Assembly (NCBI GenBank): GCA_044871085.1
Contig: JBIOZI010000033.1
Span: 1 to 8,750 of the forward strand
DNA: 8,750 bases
Direction of reading: 5' to 3'
Source of the DNA: CADEED01 sp044871085
GTDB lineage: Bacteria; Pseudomonadota; Gammaproteobacteria; Steroidobacterales; Steroidobacteraceae
A model generated the notes under the pieces. The model made no database searches, had not been told where the DNA came from, and saw nothing but the letters and a program-made list of their open reading frames with translations. A program made the translations under genes and the position numbers. Positions 1 to 6,013 of this stretch are shown here, one piece after another. Numbering within the stretch: position 1 is the stretch's first letter; each line of letters starts with the position of its first letter.

Positions 1-722
1 GCGTTCGCCTTTTCTGAATTTTCTGCGAAAGGCAAATCTACAAAAACACTTGCCAACGGAACTTGCGCCTCTACATCGTCTCCAGACGCCAAGAGTTTGG
101 CTGCAACGTCGCTCAGAAGTTCTTTCTGCAGATAGACATGCATAAGCTCAACAAAGTTGGCTCCGGCACCATGGAGAATCTGCTGCGCAACTATTGAGAG
201 CACATCACCCGCAGTGATGAAATGTCCGTACGCGAACCGCAAATCTACGTCGCCGTCGAGAAAGCCGCGCAAATCGTTATAGTCCCAGACTCTGGCGTCC
301 TTCAATCCAAGTTCGCGACCTTGGTTTTTTAGTCGCTGCTCGATTTGGTCGCGATAACCTTTTTCGCCAACGGCGCTTAAGGCGACATTGGATACAAAAA
401 TGTAGTACTCAGGCTTGCGCAACTTGTATTTTTTTGCCGAGTATTTCTTAAAGTCGCCCTCAAGCTGAGAAACTGCCCATTGGCCATCCTTGCTAGGATT
501 GCCAGTTGGCTTCTGCTGAAATTTGCAACCCACAATGAGGTATCCATCCCAGGACGCCGCGACAGAGGGGAAGTCCATCTTGCCCCGAAAAGTTAGATCT
601 CGAGCTCCGTCTCGCCCATCTCCATAAGCTGTGACACCAGAAGCGATCGCCTTTCGTGCGATCGCTTGGACCAGGTGCTGAAAATCGCGCGGATTTAGTC
701 CGTGGAAATTGTAGTCACCCAC
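1..722 (-). CDS. Mrr-like nuclease N-terminal module of a probable NACHT/STAND NTPase (partial, 3' end off the left edge)
   Basis: The frame is open for 240 codons from a GTG at 722, with AGGGGG six bases upstream, and continues past the left edge. An in-frame TGA lies upstream, which limits the start. Residues 4-20 (YNFHGLNPRDFQHLVQA) and GDGRDGARD at 34-42 match the opening of Mrr-like PD-(D/E)XK modules. WDGYLIVGCKF follows at 58-68, then WAVSQL at 82-87 and PEYYIFVSN at 104-112. A linker-like segment contains WDYNDLRGFL (146-155) and FITAGDVL (168-175). The last visible part, near PLASVFVDLP, resembles the segment that precedes a P-loop NACHT/STAND domain in proteins I remember with this N-terminus. 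The NTPase itself is not visible. In such proteins the nuclease is the effector and the STAND part senses phage. G65 occupies the place where Q or E is expected before C-K67, so catalysis may be altered. Lower GC than its neighbours suggests acquisition by transfer. Nuclease module fairly sure; STAND assignment is inference. Confidence 0.68.
   Translation of the reverse strand, partial: MGDYNFHGLNPRDFQHLVQAIARKAIASGVTAYGDGRDGARDLTFRGKMDFPSVAASWDGYLIVGCKFQQKPTGNPSKDGQWAVSQLEGDFKKYSAKKYKLRKPEYYIFVSNVALSAVGEKGYRDQIEQRLKNQGRELGLKDARVWDYNDLRGFLDGDVDLRFAYGHFITAGDVLSIVAQQILHGAGANFVELMHVYLQKELLSDVAAKLLASGDDVEAQVPLASVFVDLPFAENSEKAN
641..667. repeat. Perfect inverted repeat, 10-bp arms with 7-base loop, inside the nuclease gene
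   Basis: AAGCGATCGC (641-650) is followed by CTTTCGT and then by its exact reverse complement GCGATCGCTT (658-667). Each arm contains the octamer GCGATCGC. The repeat lies within codons 19-28 of the nuclease gene and encodes AIA-RK-AIA. In the mRNA it could form a strong hairpin close to the start codon. There is no T run, so it is not a factor-independent terminator. Confidence 0.85.
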
Positions 723-728
723 GCAAGT

Positions 729-734
729 CCCCCT
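729..734 (-). promoter_or_regulatory. Ribosome binding site of the nuclease-STAND gene
   Basis: AGGGGG on the minus strand lies six bases before the GTG at 722. It is the reason for choosing this GTG as the start. An in-frame stop further upstream leaves little room for another start. Confidence 0.55.
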
Positions 735-770
735 AGGTCCAAATACTACGCAGGAGTGAAGTCAGCTGGT

Positions 771-785
771 TAGTTAATCTAACTA
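771..785. promoter_or_regulatory. AT-rich dyad TAGTTA-ATC-TAACTA in the junction upstream of the nuclease gene
   Basis: The 174-base gap between the tdh stop (897) and the nuclease start (722) holds this perfect 6-3-6 inverted repeat in an AT-rich patch (about 769-797). It lies about 50 bases upstream of the GTG, so it could be an operator or part of the promoter. I could not fit convincing -35 and -10 boxes. The rest of the gap, 800-896, is GC-rich and holds only weak 4-bp stems without T runs, so no terminator for tdh is called. Function is inferred from position only. Confidence 0.3.
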
Positions 786-896
786 GACTAAATGTAGGCC
801 TTCAGCGTGTAAAGCGATTTGGCAAGAGGGTGGCGCTTAAGGCCGAAAGTGGCCGAGTTCCGCAAGGTCGGGTGGGCGTGAGATGCCCGTTCAGGT

Positions 897-1931
897 TTAG
901 TTGAGCGTGCTCCAGTCGAGGATTACCTTGCCGGATTGCCCCGACCCCATCGTTTCGAATCCCTTCTGGAACTCCTGGATGGGAAAGTGATGCGTGATGA
1001 CCGGTGTGATGTCGAGCCCGGCCTGCAGCAGCGCAGCCATCTTGTACCAGGTCTCGAACATCTCGCGGCCGTAGATGCCGCGCATGTTGAGGCCCTTGAA
1101 GATCACCTGGTTCCAGTCGATGGCGGTCTCGCCGGGCGGTATGCCCAGCAAGGCCACGCTGCCGCCGTGATGCATCGTACGCAGCAGGTCGCGGAACGCC
1201 GTCGGGTTGCCCGACATCTCGAGCCCCACGTCGAAGCCCTCCTGCATGCCGAGCTCCTGCATCACGTCGTCGAGCTTTTCGCGCGACACGTTGACCGCGC
1301 GGGTGGCGCCCATCTTGCGCGCCAGCCCGAGGCGGAAGTCGTTGACGTCGGTGATGACCACGTGGCGCGCGCCGATCTTCTTGGAGATCGCGACGGCCAT
1401 GATGCCGATGGGGCCGGCGCCGGTGATGAGCACGTCCTCGCCCACCATGTTGAAGGCCAGCGCGGTGTGCGTGGCGTTGCCGAACGGGTCGAGGATGCTC
1501 GCGATGTCGTCGGTGACGGCGTCGGGTAGTTTGAACGCGTTGCTGGCGGGGATCGCGAGGTATTGCGCGAAGCAGCCCTGCCGGTCCACGCCCACGCCGA
1601 CGGTGTTGCGGCACAGGTGGCGCCGCCCGGCGCGGCAATTGCGGCAGAAGCCGCAGGTGATGTGCCCCTCGCCCGACACGCGGTCGCCCACGGCGAAGCC
1701 ACGCACTTCGCTGCCCATGTCGACGATGCGTCCGAAATACTCGTGGCCGACGGCCATGGGGACCGGGATGGTCTTCTGCGCCCACGCGTCCCAGTTGTAG
1801 ATGTGCATGTCGGTGCCGCAGATCGCCGTCTTGGCGATTTCGATCAACACGTCGTTGGGACCGGCCGTCGGCACGTCGATGTCCTTCATCCAGATGCCCG
1901 GGCGGGCTTCGCTCTTCACGAGTGCTTTCAT
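897..1931 (-). CDS. tdh: L-threonine 3-dehydrogenase
   Basis: This cytosolic, zinc-dependent, NAD-linked enzyme oxidises L-threonine to 2-amino-3-oxobutyrate, the substrate of Kbl. It is a medium-chain dehydrogenase of 344 residues, close to the roughly 341 of the E. coli enzyme. Visible landmarks are catalytic zinc ligands C38 and H63-E64 (in VGHEYFG), and four structural-zinc cysteines C93, C96, C99 and C107. The Rossmann glycine motif GAGPIG is at 171-176, with D191-equivalent acidic residues following in VITDVND, as expected for NAD binding. The ATG overlaps the kbl stop as ATGA, and GGAG lies eight bases upstream inside the end of kbl. This implies translational coupling and one kbl-tdh transcript. 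Nothing is missing or broken. No clear terminator follows the TAA. Confidence 0.96.
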   Translation of the reverse strand: MKALVKSEARPGIWMKDIDVPTAGPNDVLIEIAKTAICGTDMHIYNWDAWAQKTIPVPMAVGHEYFGRIVDMGSEVRGFAVGDRVSGEGHITCGFCRNCRAGRRHLCRNTVGVGVDRQGCFAQYLAIPASNAFKLPDAVTDDIASILDPFGNATHTALAFNMVGEDVLITGAGPIGIMAVAISKKIGARHVVITDVNDFRLGLARKMGATRAVNVSREKLDDVMQELGMQEGFDVGLEMSGNPTAFRDLLRTMHHGGSVALLGIPPGETAIDWNQVIFKGLNMRGIYGREMFETWYKMAALLQAGLDITPVITHHFPIQEFQKGFETMGSGQSGKVILDWSTLN

Positions 1932-3115
1932 TTGACCAGCTCCAGCGCGCGCCCCACCTTCACGAAGGCGGCGAGCGCGCGGTCGATCTGCGCGTCGCTG
2001 AGGGCCGCGGACATCTGCGTGCGGATGCGCGCCGCGCCCTTCGGCACCACGGGAAACGAAAAACCGATGACGTACACGCCCTGCGCCAGCAGCGCGTCGG
2101 CGAAGCGCGCCGCGAGCGCGGCGTCACCGATCATGATCGGGATGATGGGATGCTCTCCGGGCAGTAGTTTGAAGCCCGCGGCGCTCATGCCGCCCCGAAA
2201 TTTCGCGGCGTGCGACCGCAATTGTTCGCGAAGCTCCGGGGCATGAGCCACGAGGTCGAGCGCGCGCAGCGTCACCGCCGCGACCACCGGCGGAATGCTG
2301 TTCGAGAACAGGTAGGGGCGCGAGCGCTGGCGCAGCCAGGCGATGGCATTGGCGCGGCCGCAGGTGTAGCCGCCGCTGCCGCCGCCCAACGCCTTGCCGA
2401 ACGTGCCCGTGAGGAAATCGATGCGGCCGGCCACGCCGCAATGCTCCGGAGTGCCCCGGCCGCCGGCGCCCATGAAACCCGCGGCATGCGAGTCGTCGAC
2501 CATGACGAGCGCGCCGTACTGGTCCGCCAGGTCGCAGATCTGCCGCAGCGGCGCGATGCTGCCGTCCATCGAGAACACGCCGTCGGTGGCGATCAGCCGC
2601 GTGCGGCAGTCCTGGGTGTCTTTCAGGTGCTGCTCGAGCTCGGCGAGATCGCAGTTGGCATAGCGCAGCCGGCGCGCCTTGCACAGGCGGACACCGTCGA
2701 TGATGCTGGCGTGGTTCAGCGCATCGGAGATGATGGCATCCTGCTCGCCGAGCACGGTTTCGAACAAGCCGCCGTTCGCGTCCCAACACGAGGAGTAGAG
2801 GATGGTGTCCTCGGTGCCGAGGAAATTCGACAGCGCCGCCTCGAGCTGCTTGTGCACGGACTGCGTGCCGCAGATGAATCGCACGGACGCCATGCCGTAG
2901 CCGTAGCGATCGATGGCACGGTGTGCCGCCTCGCGTATCGACGGGTGACTGGCCAGCCCCAGGTAGTTGTTAGCACAGAGGTTGATGACCTCCGCGTCGT
3001 TGACGCGGATCTGCCCGCCCTGGGGGCTGGCCAGCACGCGTTCCGTCTTGAACAGGCCCTCCGCGCGCAATGTGTCGATTTGTGTGTCGATTCGATGGAA
3101 GAAATCGGGGTCCAC
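1928..3115 (-). CDS. kbl: 2-amino-3-ketobutyrate CoA ligase (glycine C-acetyltransferase)
   Basis: This PLP enzyme cleaves 2-amino-3-oxobutyrate with CoA to glycine and acetyl-CoA, the second step of threonine degradation. It belongs to the alpha-oxoamine synthase family (fold type I aminotransferase). At 395 residues it matches the E. coli enzyme (398) almost end to end. Visible landmarks are NLCANNYLGLASHP from 45, the RFICGTQ.HK stretch at 79-89, NHAS at 134-137, VDDSHAAGF at 206-214, and the PLP lysine K241 in TFGKALGGG. The start is a GTG at 3115, with AGGGTG (3120-3125) four bases upstream. No in-frame ATG fits the family N-terminus better. It is the first gene of the kbl-tdh operon and ends in an ATGA overlap with tdh. 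Confidence 0.97.
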   Translation of the reverse strand: MDPDFFHRIDTQIDTLRAEGLFKTERVLASPQGGQIRVNDAEVINLCANNYLGLASHPSIREAAHRAIDRYGYGMASVRFICGTQSVHKQLEAALSNFLGTEDTILYSSCWDANGGLFETVLGEQDAIISDALNHASIIDGVRLCKARRLRYANCDLAELEQHLKDTQDCRTRLIATDGVFSMDGSIAPLRQICDLADQYGALVMVDDSHAAGFMGAGGRGTPEHCGVAGRIDFLTGTFGKALGGGSGGYTCGRANAIAWLRQRSRPYLFSNSIPPVVAAVTLRALDLVAHAPELREQLRSHAAKFRGGMSAAGFKLLPGEHPIIPIMIGDAALAARFADALLAQGVYVIGFSFPVVPKGAARIRTQMSAALSDAQIDRALAAFVKVGRALELVK

Positions 3116-3144
3116 TGAGCACCCTGCGGAGAATACGATGGCGA

Positions 3145-3150
3145 ATTATA
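3145..3150 (-). promoter_or_regulatory. -10 box of the kbl-tdh promoter
   Basis: A perfect TATAAT on the minus strand lies 29 bases before the kbl GTG, inside the 81-base gap between kbl and the divergent envelope-protein gene. Transcription would start near 3138. I see no good -35 at 16-18 bases, so an activator may be needed. On the plus strand TTGACG (3159-3164) is a possible -35 for the divergent gene, but no convincing -10 follows. Confidence 0.5.
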
Positions 3151-3196
3151 GCGAGGGCTTGACGGAAACCGGGGTACGGTGTCCGCTACGCACCCC

Positions 3197-3232
3197 ATGA
3201 AAACAGTTACCCGCATGAAAACAGTATCTCGA
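3197..3232 (+). repeat. 18-base tandem duplication of the start codon region
   Basis: ATGAAAACAGT occurs at 3197-3207 and again at 3215-3225, in frame 18 bases apart. It encodes MKTVTR followed by MKTVSR, so the gene carries two near-identical candidate N-termini in front of one signal-peptide core. Confidence 0.8.
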
Positions 3233-4552
3233 TTCGGCGCCACCCTCGTTCTGGCGCTGCTCGCCTCCACCAGCCGCGCCGCGCTCGTCGACGTCGGAAA
3301 CGGGCTGATCAACCATCCCGCCGCAAATCTGACCTGGGTCGCGGATGCCAATCTCTTCCGGACGATGGCCACATCCAACGCCAGCCTGGTGACGCAGATC
3401 GTTGCGGCGTGGACGAACGGGCCCATTCTCACGCTCGCCGGCGGCGTCCACGTCATCGTCGCGGCGGATTTCGACGCGGCCACCGGCAGGATGAACTGGT
3501 ACGGCGCGCAGGCATGGGTCAACTACCTCAACGTCACGCACTATAAGGGCTATTCGGATTGGCGCCTGCCGGAAGTGGGCACCGCCGACCTGCAGGCCCC
3601 CAGCTGCGGAGATGGTTGCGTTCCGGATGACGGCTTCGCGCTCAACTCGAGCGAGTGGTGGCGGCTGTTCTTCGAGGAGCTCGGCGGCACCGCGCATGTG
3701 GCCATCGCGACGTCGAACAACGGAAGCTACTCGCTGTTCCAGAACATCGAAGGCGATGGTTACTGGGGCAGGGCGCAGAACGGGACTTCCACCGTCTGGT
3801 TCCGCGATCGGGGCGAACAGTTGCTCGAGCAGACGAGCGTCGTCGGCATGCGTGCCTGGGCGGTGCGTGTCGGCCAGTCGGTCGTCAATCCACCACTCGC
3901 GCCGCACATCTCGTTCTCGCCCGGCAATCCGGTGTTCCCTCTCCAGCCCTACAATACGCCGTTCGCCGCGGGCATCACGCTCAAGAACGACGGAACGGGC
4001 GCAGCGACCATCGGCTCCATCACGGGAAGTGGTGACTTCGCCGTGACGCACAACTGCGGCACGACGCTCGCCGTGGACGCCACCTGCATAGCCACCGTGA
4101 CGTTCAAACCGACGGAGCTGCTGACGCGCACCGGCACGCTCACGGTAGATGTGGGCACCGTCTATACCACCGCGTTGACCGGCACGGGCGGTCTGTCGGC
4201 CAGCCTCAGCTCCAGCGCCAGCTCCGCGAAAGAGGGCAAGTCCGTCACGCTCACCTGGGATTCTTCGCCCCATGCAGTCTGCGAGGGAGTGGGGGGAACT
4301 GAGGGCTGGGCGGGGCCGCTGATGCAGTCCGGTTCGCGCTCGGTCTCGTCGGAAAACGCCGGCATATACGTCTACTCGATCCGCTGCACGCACGATGCGC
4401 AGACGCTGCCGGCCATCGAGGTTGGAGCACAGGTCGTGTACACGAATGTCGTGAAAGGAGCGCTCGACTGGACTCTGACCCTTGCGCTCGCACTCCTGGT
4501 CTTGCTGCGGCTCGTGAAAACGGTGCGCACGCGGCACAATCGGGCTGAATGA
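3197..4552 (+). CDS. Secreted or envelope DUF1566-like (Lcl C-terminal) protein with ASH/Hydin-like domain and C-terminal membrane anchor
   Basis: A 451-residue exported protein of unknown function. Residues 1-28 form a signal peptide with a hydrophobic core (ATLVLALLA) and a likely cut after STSRA. Residues of about 95-226 resemble DUF1566/Lcl C-terminal domains: NWYGAQAWVNYLN, then SDWRLPEV (120-127), a Trp-rich middle, and closing VGMRAWAVRVG (216-226). Residues of about 237-332 look like an ASH/choice-of-anchor D beta-sandwich (ITLKNDGTGAATIGSI, CGTTLAVDATC). Residues 335-415 look like an Ig-type domain with C362 and C397. A hydrophobic helix (424-440) then ends in a basic tail, like CTERM-type sorting signals but without a clear GlyGly or PEP motif. 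Starts at GTG 3179, ATG 3197 and ATG 3215 are all possible. I chose 3197, though none has a strong binding site. The stop overlaps hslR by ATGA, which implies cotranscription with Hsp15. Confidence 0.8.
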   Translation: MKTVTRMKTVSRFGATLVLALLASTSRAALVDVGNGLINHPAANLTWVADANLFRTMATSNASLVTQIVAAWTNGPILTLAGGVHVIVAADFDAATGRMNWYGAQAWVNYLNVTHYKGYSDWRLPEVGTADLQAPSCGDGCVPDDGFALNSSEWWRLFFEELGGTAHVAIATSNNGSYSLFQNIEGDGYWGRAQNGTSTVWFRDRGEQLLEQTSVVGMRAWAVRVGQSVVNPPLAPHISFSPGNPVFPLQPYNTPFAAGITLKNDGTGAATIGSITGSGDFAVTHNCGTTLAVDATCIATVTFKPTELLTRTGTLTVDVGTVYTTALTGTGGLSASLSSSASSAKEGKSVTLTWDSSPHAVCEGVGGTEGWAGPLMQSGSRSVSSENAGIYVYSIRCTHDAQTLPAIEVGAQVVYTNVVKGALDWTLTLALALLVLLRLVKTVRTRHNRAE

Positions 4553-4962
4553 ACGAGGAAACGGACGGCCTGGAGGGCGGCGAGGAAAGACTTCGCATCG
4601 ATCGGTGGCTGTGGTGCACGCGGTTGTTCAAGTCGCGCTCCATGGCTGCCGAGGCCGTGGCGGGCGGCAAGGTGCACCTGAATGGCCGGCGCGTGAAGCC
4701 CGCGCAGCCGGTGCGGGTCGGTGACCGCATCGTAGTCACGCGGCCGGGGTTCGAATTCGAGTGCGAGGTGCTGAAGCTGCCCGACCGCCGCGGCGCGGCG
4801 CCCCTCGCGCAGGCGTGTTACGCCGAAACCGACACCGCGCGCGCGGCGCGCGAGAAATACGCCGAAGCCGCGCGGCTCGCCTCGGCGTTCGCGCCACGCT
4901 CGGCCGTGCGACCTGACAAACACGACCGGCGGCAGTTGCGCCGCCTGCGGGGCCGCGATTGA
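4549..4962 (+). CDS. hslR: Ribosome-associated heat shock protein Hsp15 (S4 domain)
   Basis: A 137-residue RNA-binding protein, close to the usual ~133. The S4 fold covers about residues 14-75: LRIDRWLWCTRLFKSRS, AAEAVAGGKVHLNGRRVKP, then VRVGDRIVV. A basic C-terminal tail (from about 97, with KHDRRQLRRLRGR) matches Hsp15 rather than other short S4 proteins. In E. coli Hsp15 binds free 50S subunits that still carry a nascent chain on tRNA, and helps recycle them after heat stress. The ATG overlaps the stop of the upstream envelope-protein gene as ATGA and has no strong binding site of its own, so translational coupling is likely. The queuosine precursor transporter gene follows after 16 bases. 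Confidence 0.92.
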   Translation: MNEETDGLEGGEERLRIDRWLWCTRLFKSRSMAAEAVAGGKVHLNGRRVKPAQPVRVGDRIVVTRPGFEFECEVLKLPDRRGAAPLAQACYAETDTARAAREKYAEAARLASAFAPRSAVRPDKHDRRQLRRLRGRD

Positions 4963-4978
4963 CGTAAGCTCGCGGCCC

Positions 4979-5746
4979 ATGCGCACCACGGATCACCGCG
5001 CCAACCGGCTGTTCATCTTCCTCGCCGGCTTCTTCCTCACCAATGCGCTCATCGGCGAGTTCGTCGGTGTGAAGATCTTCGCGCTCGAGGCCACGCTCGG
5101 CGCGCAACCCTTCCACTGGTCGCTGTTCGGCATCGACGGCACGTTGAACTTCACCGCGGGCGTGCTGGTGTGGCCGTTCGTATTCATCATGACCGACGTC
5201 ATCAACGAATACTTCGGAGTGCGCGGTGTGCGGCTCATCTCGTGGATCGCCGTTTTCCTCATCGGCTACGCGTTTCTGGCCGCCTACGCGGCCATCTCGC
5301 TGGCGCCGGCGGGATTCTGGGTGGACATCAACAAAGGCATGGGTGTGCCCGACATCCAGCGGGCGTACGCCAACATCTTCGGACAGGGCCTGTGGACCAT
5401 TGCCGGCTCCATCGTGGCGTTCCTCGTCGGCCAGCTGGTCGACGTCGTGGTGTTCCATCGCATACTCAAGATGACCGGTGAGCGCTTCGTGTGGCTGCGC
5501 GCCACCGTGTCGACCGCGGTCTCGCAGCTGCTCGACAGCTTCATCGTGCTGTACATCGCGTTCGTGCTCGGACCGCAGCACTGGTCGGTGCCCCAGTTCC
5601 TGGCGGTGGGCACGGTGAACTACGTGTACAAGATGTGCGCGGCCATCGCGCTGATCCCGCTGCTGTATGTGGCCCGGTTCGCCATCGTGGGGTATCTGGG
5701 GCGCGGCGAGTCGGAGCGGCTGCGGCGCGAGGCGGCCTCGGACTAA
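4979..5746 (+). CDS. yhhQ: Queuosine precursor transporter, YhhQ/VUT family
   Basis: A 255-residue inner-membrane protein with about six or seven hydrophobic segments, at roughly 11-33, 58-73, 86-108, 135-160, 178-199, 205-228 and 227-240. The family signature is clear: LTNALIGEFVGVKIF (20-34), GVLVWPFVFIMTDVINEYFG (61-80) and the late TVNYVYKMCAAI segment (212-223). Members import queuine-pathway precursors such as preQ0 and preQ1 for the wobble base of tRNAs with GUN anticodons, as shown for E. coli YhhQ. The gene sits 16 bases after hslR on the same strand, and both neighbours are linked to translation. Its TAA ends at 5746, directly abutting the stop of the convergent small membrane protein gene, so no separate terminator fits between them. 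Confidence 0.92.
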   Translation: MRTTDHRANRLFIFLAGFFLTNALIGEFVGVKIFALEATLGAQPFHWSLFGIDGTLNFTAGVLVWPFVFIMTDVINEYFGVRGVRLISWIAVFLIGYAFLAAYAAISLAPAGFWVDINKGMGVPDIQRAYANIFGQGLWTIAGSIVAFLVGQLVDVVVFHRILKMTGERFVWLRATVSTAVSQLLDSFIVLYIAFVLGPQHWSVPQFLAVGTVNYVYKMCAAIALIPLLYVARFAIVGYLGRGESERLRREAASD

Positions 5747-5992
5747 CTACCTGGCGGGCGGATCCCCGGACTCCTCGCCCTTGCGAATGCGCCCGTCCCG
5801 GGCCTCGGCGACGGGATCGTTGCGCGGATCGCGCAGGTTGCCCCAGCCGAACAGCATGAGCATGGCGCCAACGGCGTGCATGCGCCTGCCGCCGCGCCGC
5901 GCCGCTCTCACGAGCGAGATCAGCAGCCAGACGAAGGCGGCGAGGGCGCCGGCAACGATGAGCCCGCGCAGCGTGTGGGCGGGCAGGTCCAT
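5747..5992 (-). CDS. Small membrane protein of unknown function (81 aa)
   Basis: I do not recognise this protein. Residues 9-30 form a strong hydrophobic helix, a basic loop follows (RAARRGGRR at 29-37), and residues 38-51 form a second, weaker hydrophobic stretch (MHAVGAMLMLFGWG). A charged C-terminal tail (53-81) ends the protein. The helix and basic loop suggest an inner-membrane protein with the loop in the cytoplasm. It starts 21 bases after the stop of the CnoX-like gene and is probably on the same transcript. No good ribosome binding site precedes the ATG. Its stop abuts that of the convergent yhhQ. It is a real gene if the coupling to cnoX holds; otherwise it could be a chance open frame in GC-rich DNA. 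Confidence 0.55.
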   Translation of the reverse strand: MDLPAHTLRGLIVAGALAAFVWLLISLVRAARRGGRRMHAVGAMLMLFGWGNLRDPRNDPVAEARDGRIRKGEESGDPPAR

Positions 5993-6013
5993 GGGCGGGT
6001 TACGAGGCGTGGC

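Noticed and set aside
641..665. GCGATCGC octamers as a cyanobacterial HIP1 signature.
   Set aside because: Only two copies are seen, both arms of one inverted repeat, and the gene content is proteobacterial.
841..893. GGCC-GAAAGT-GGCC and GGGC-GTGAGAT-GCCC stems after tdh as a terminator.
   Set aside because: The stems are four base pairs and no T run follows on the minus strand.
936..3118. Several 190-300 codon plus-strand frames opposite tdh and kbl.
   Set aside because: They are low-complexity shadows of two well-recognised enzymes with complete active sites.
3146..4537. A 463-codon open frame on the minus strand opposite the DUF1566-like gene.
   Set aside because: Its translation is rich in Arg, Gly and His with no recognisable domain. 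The plus-strand frame has a signal peptide, domains and an ATGA overlap with hslR. Long antisense frames are expected at this GC content.
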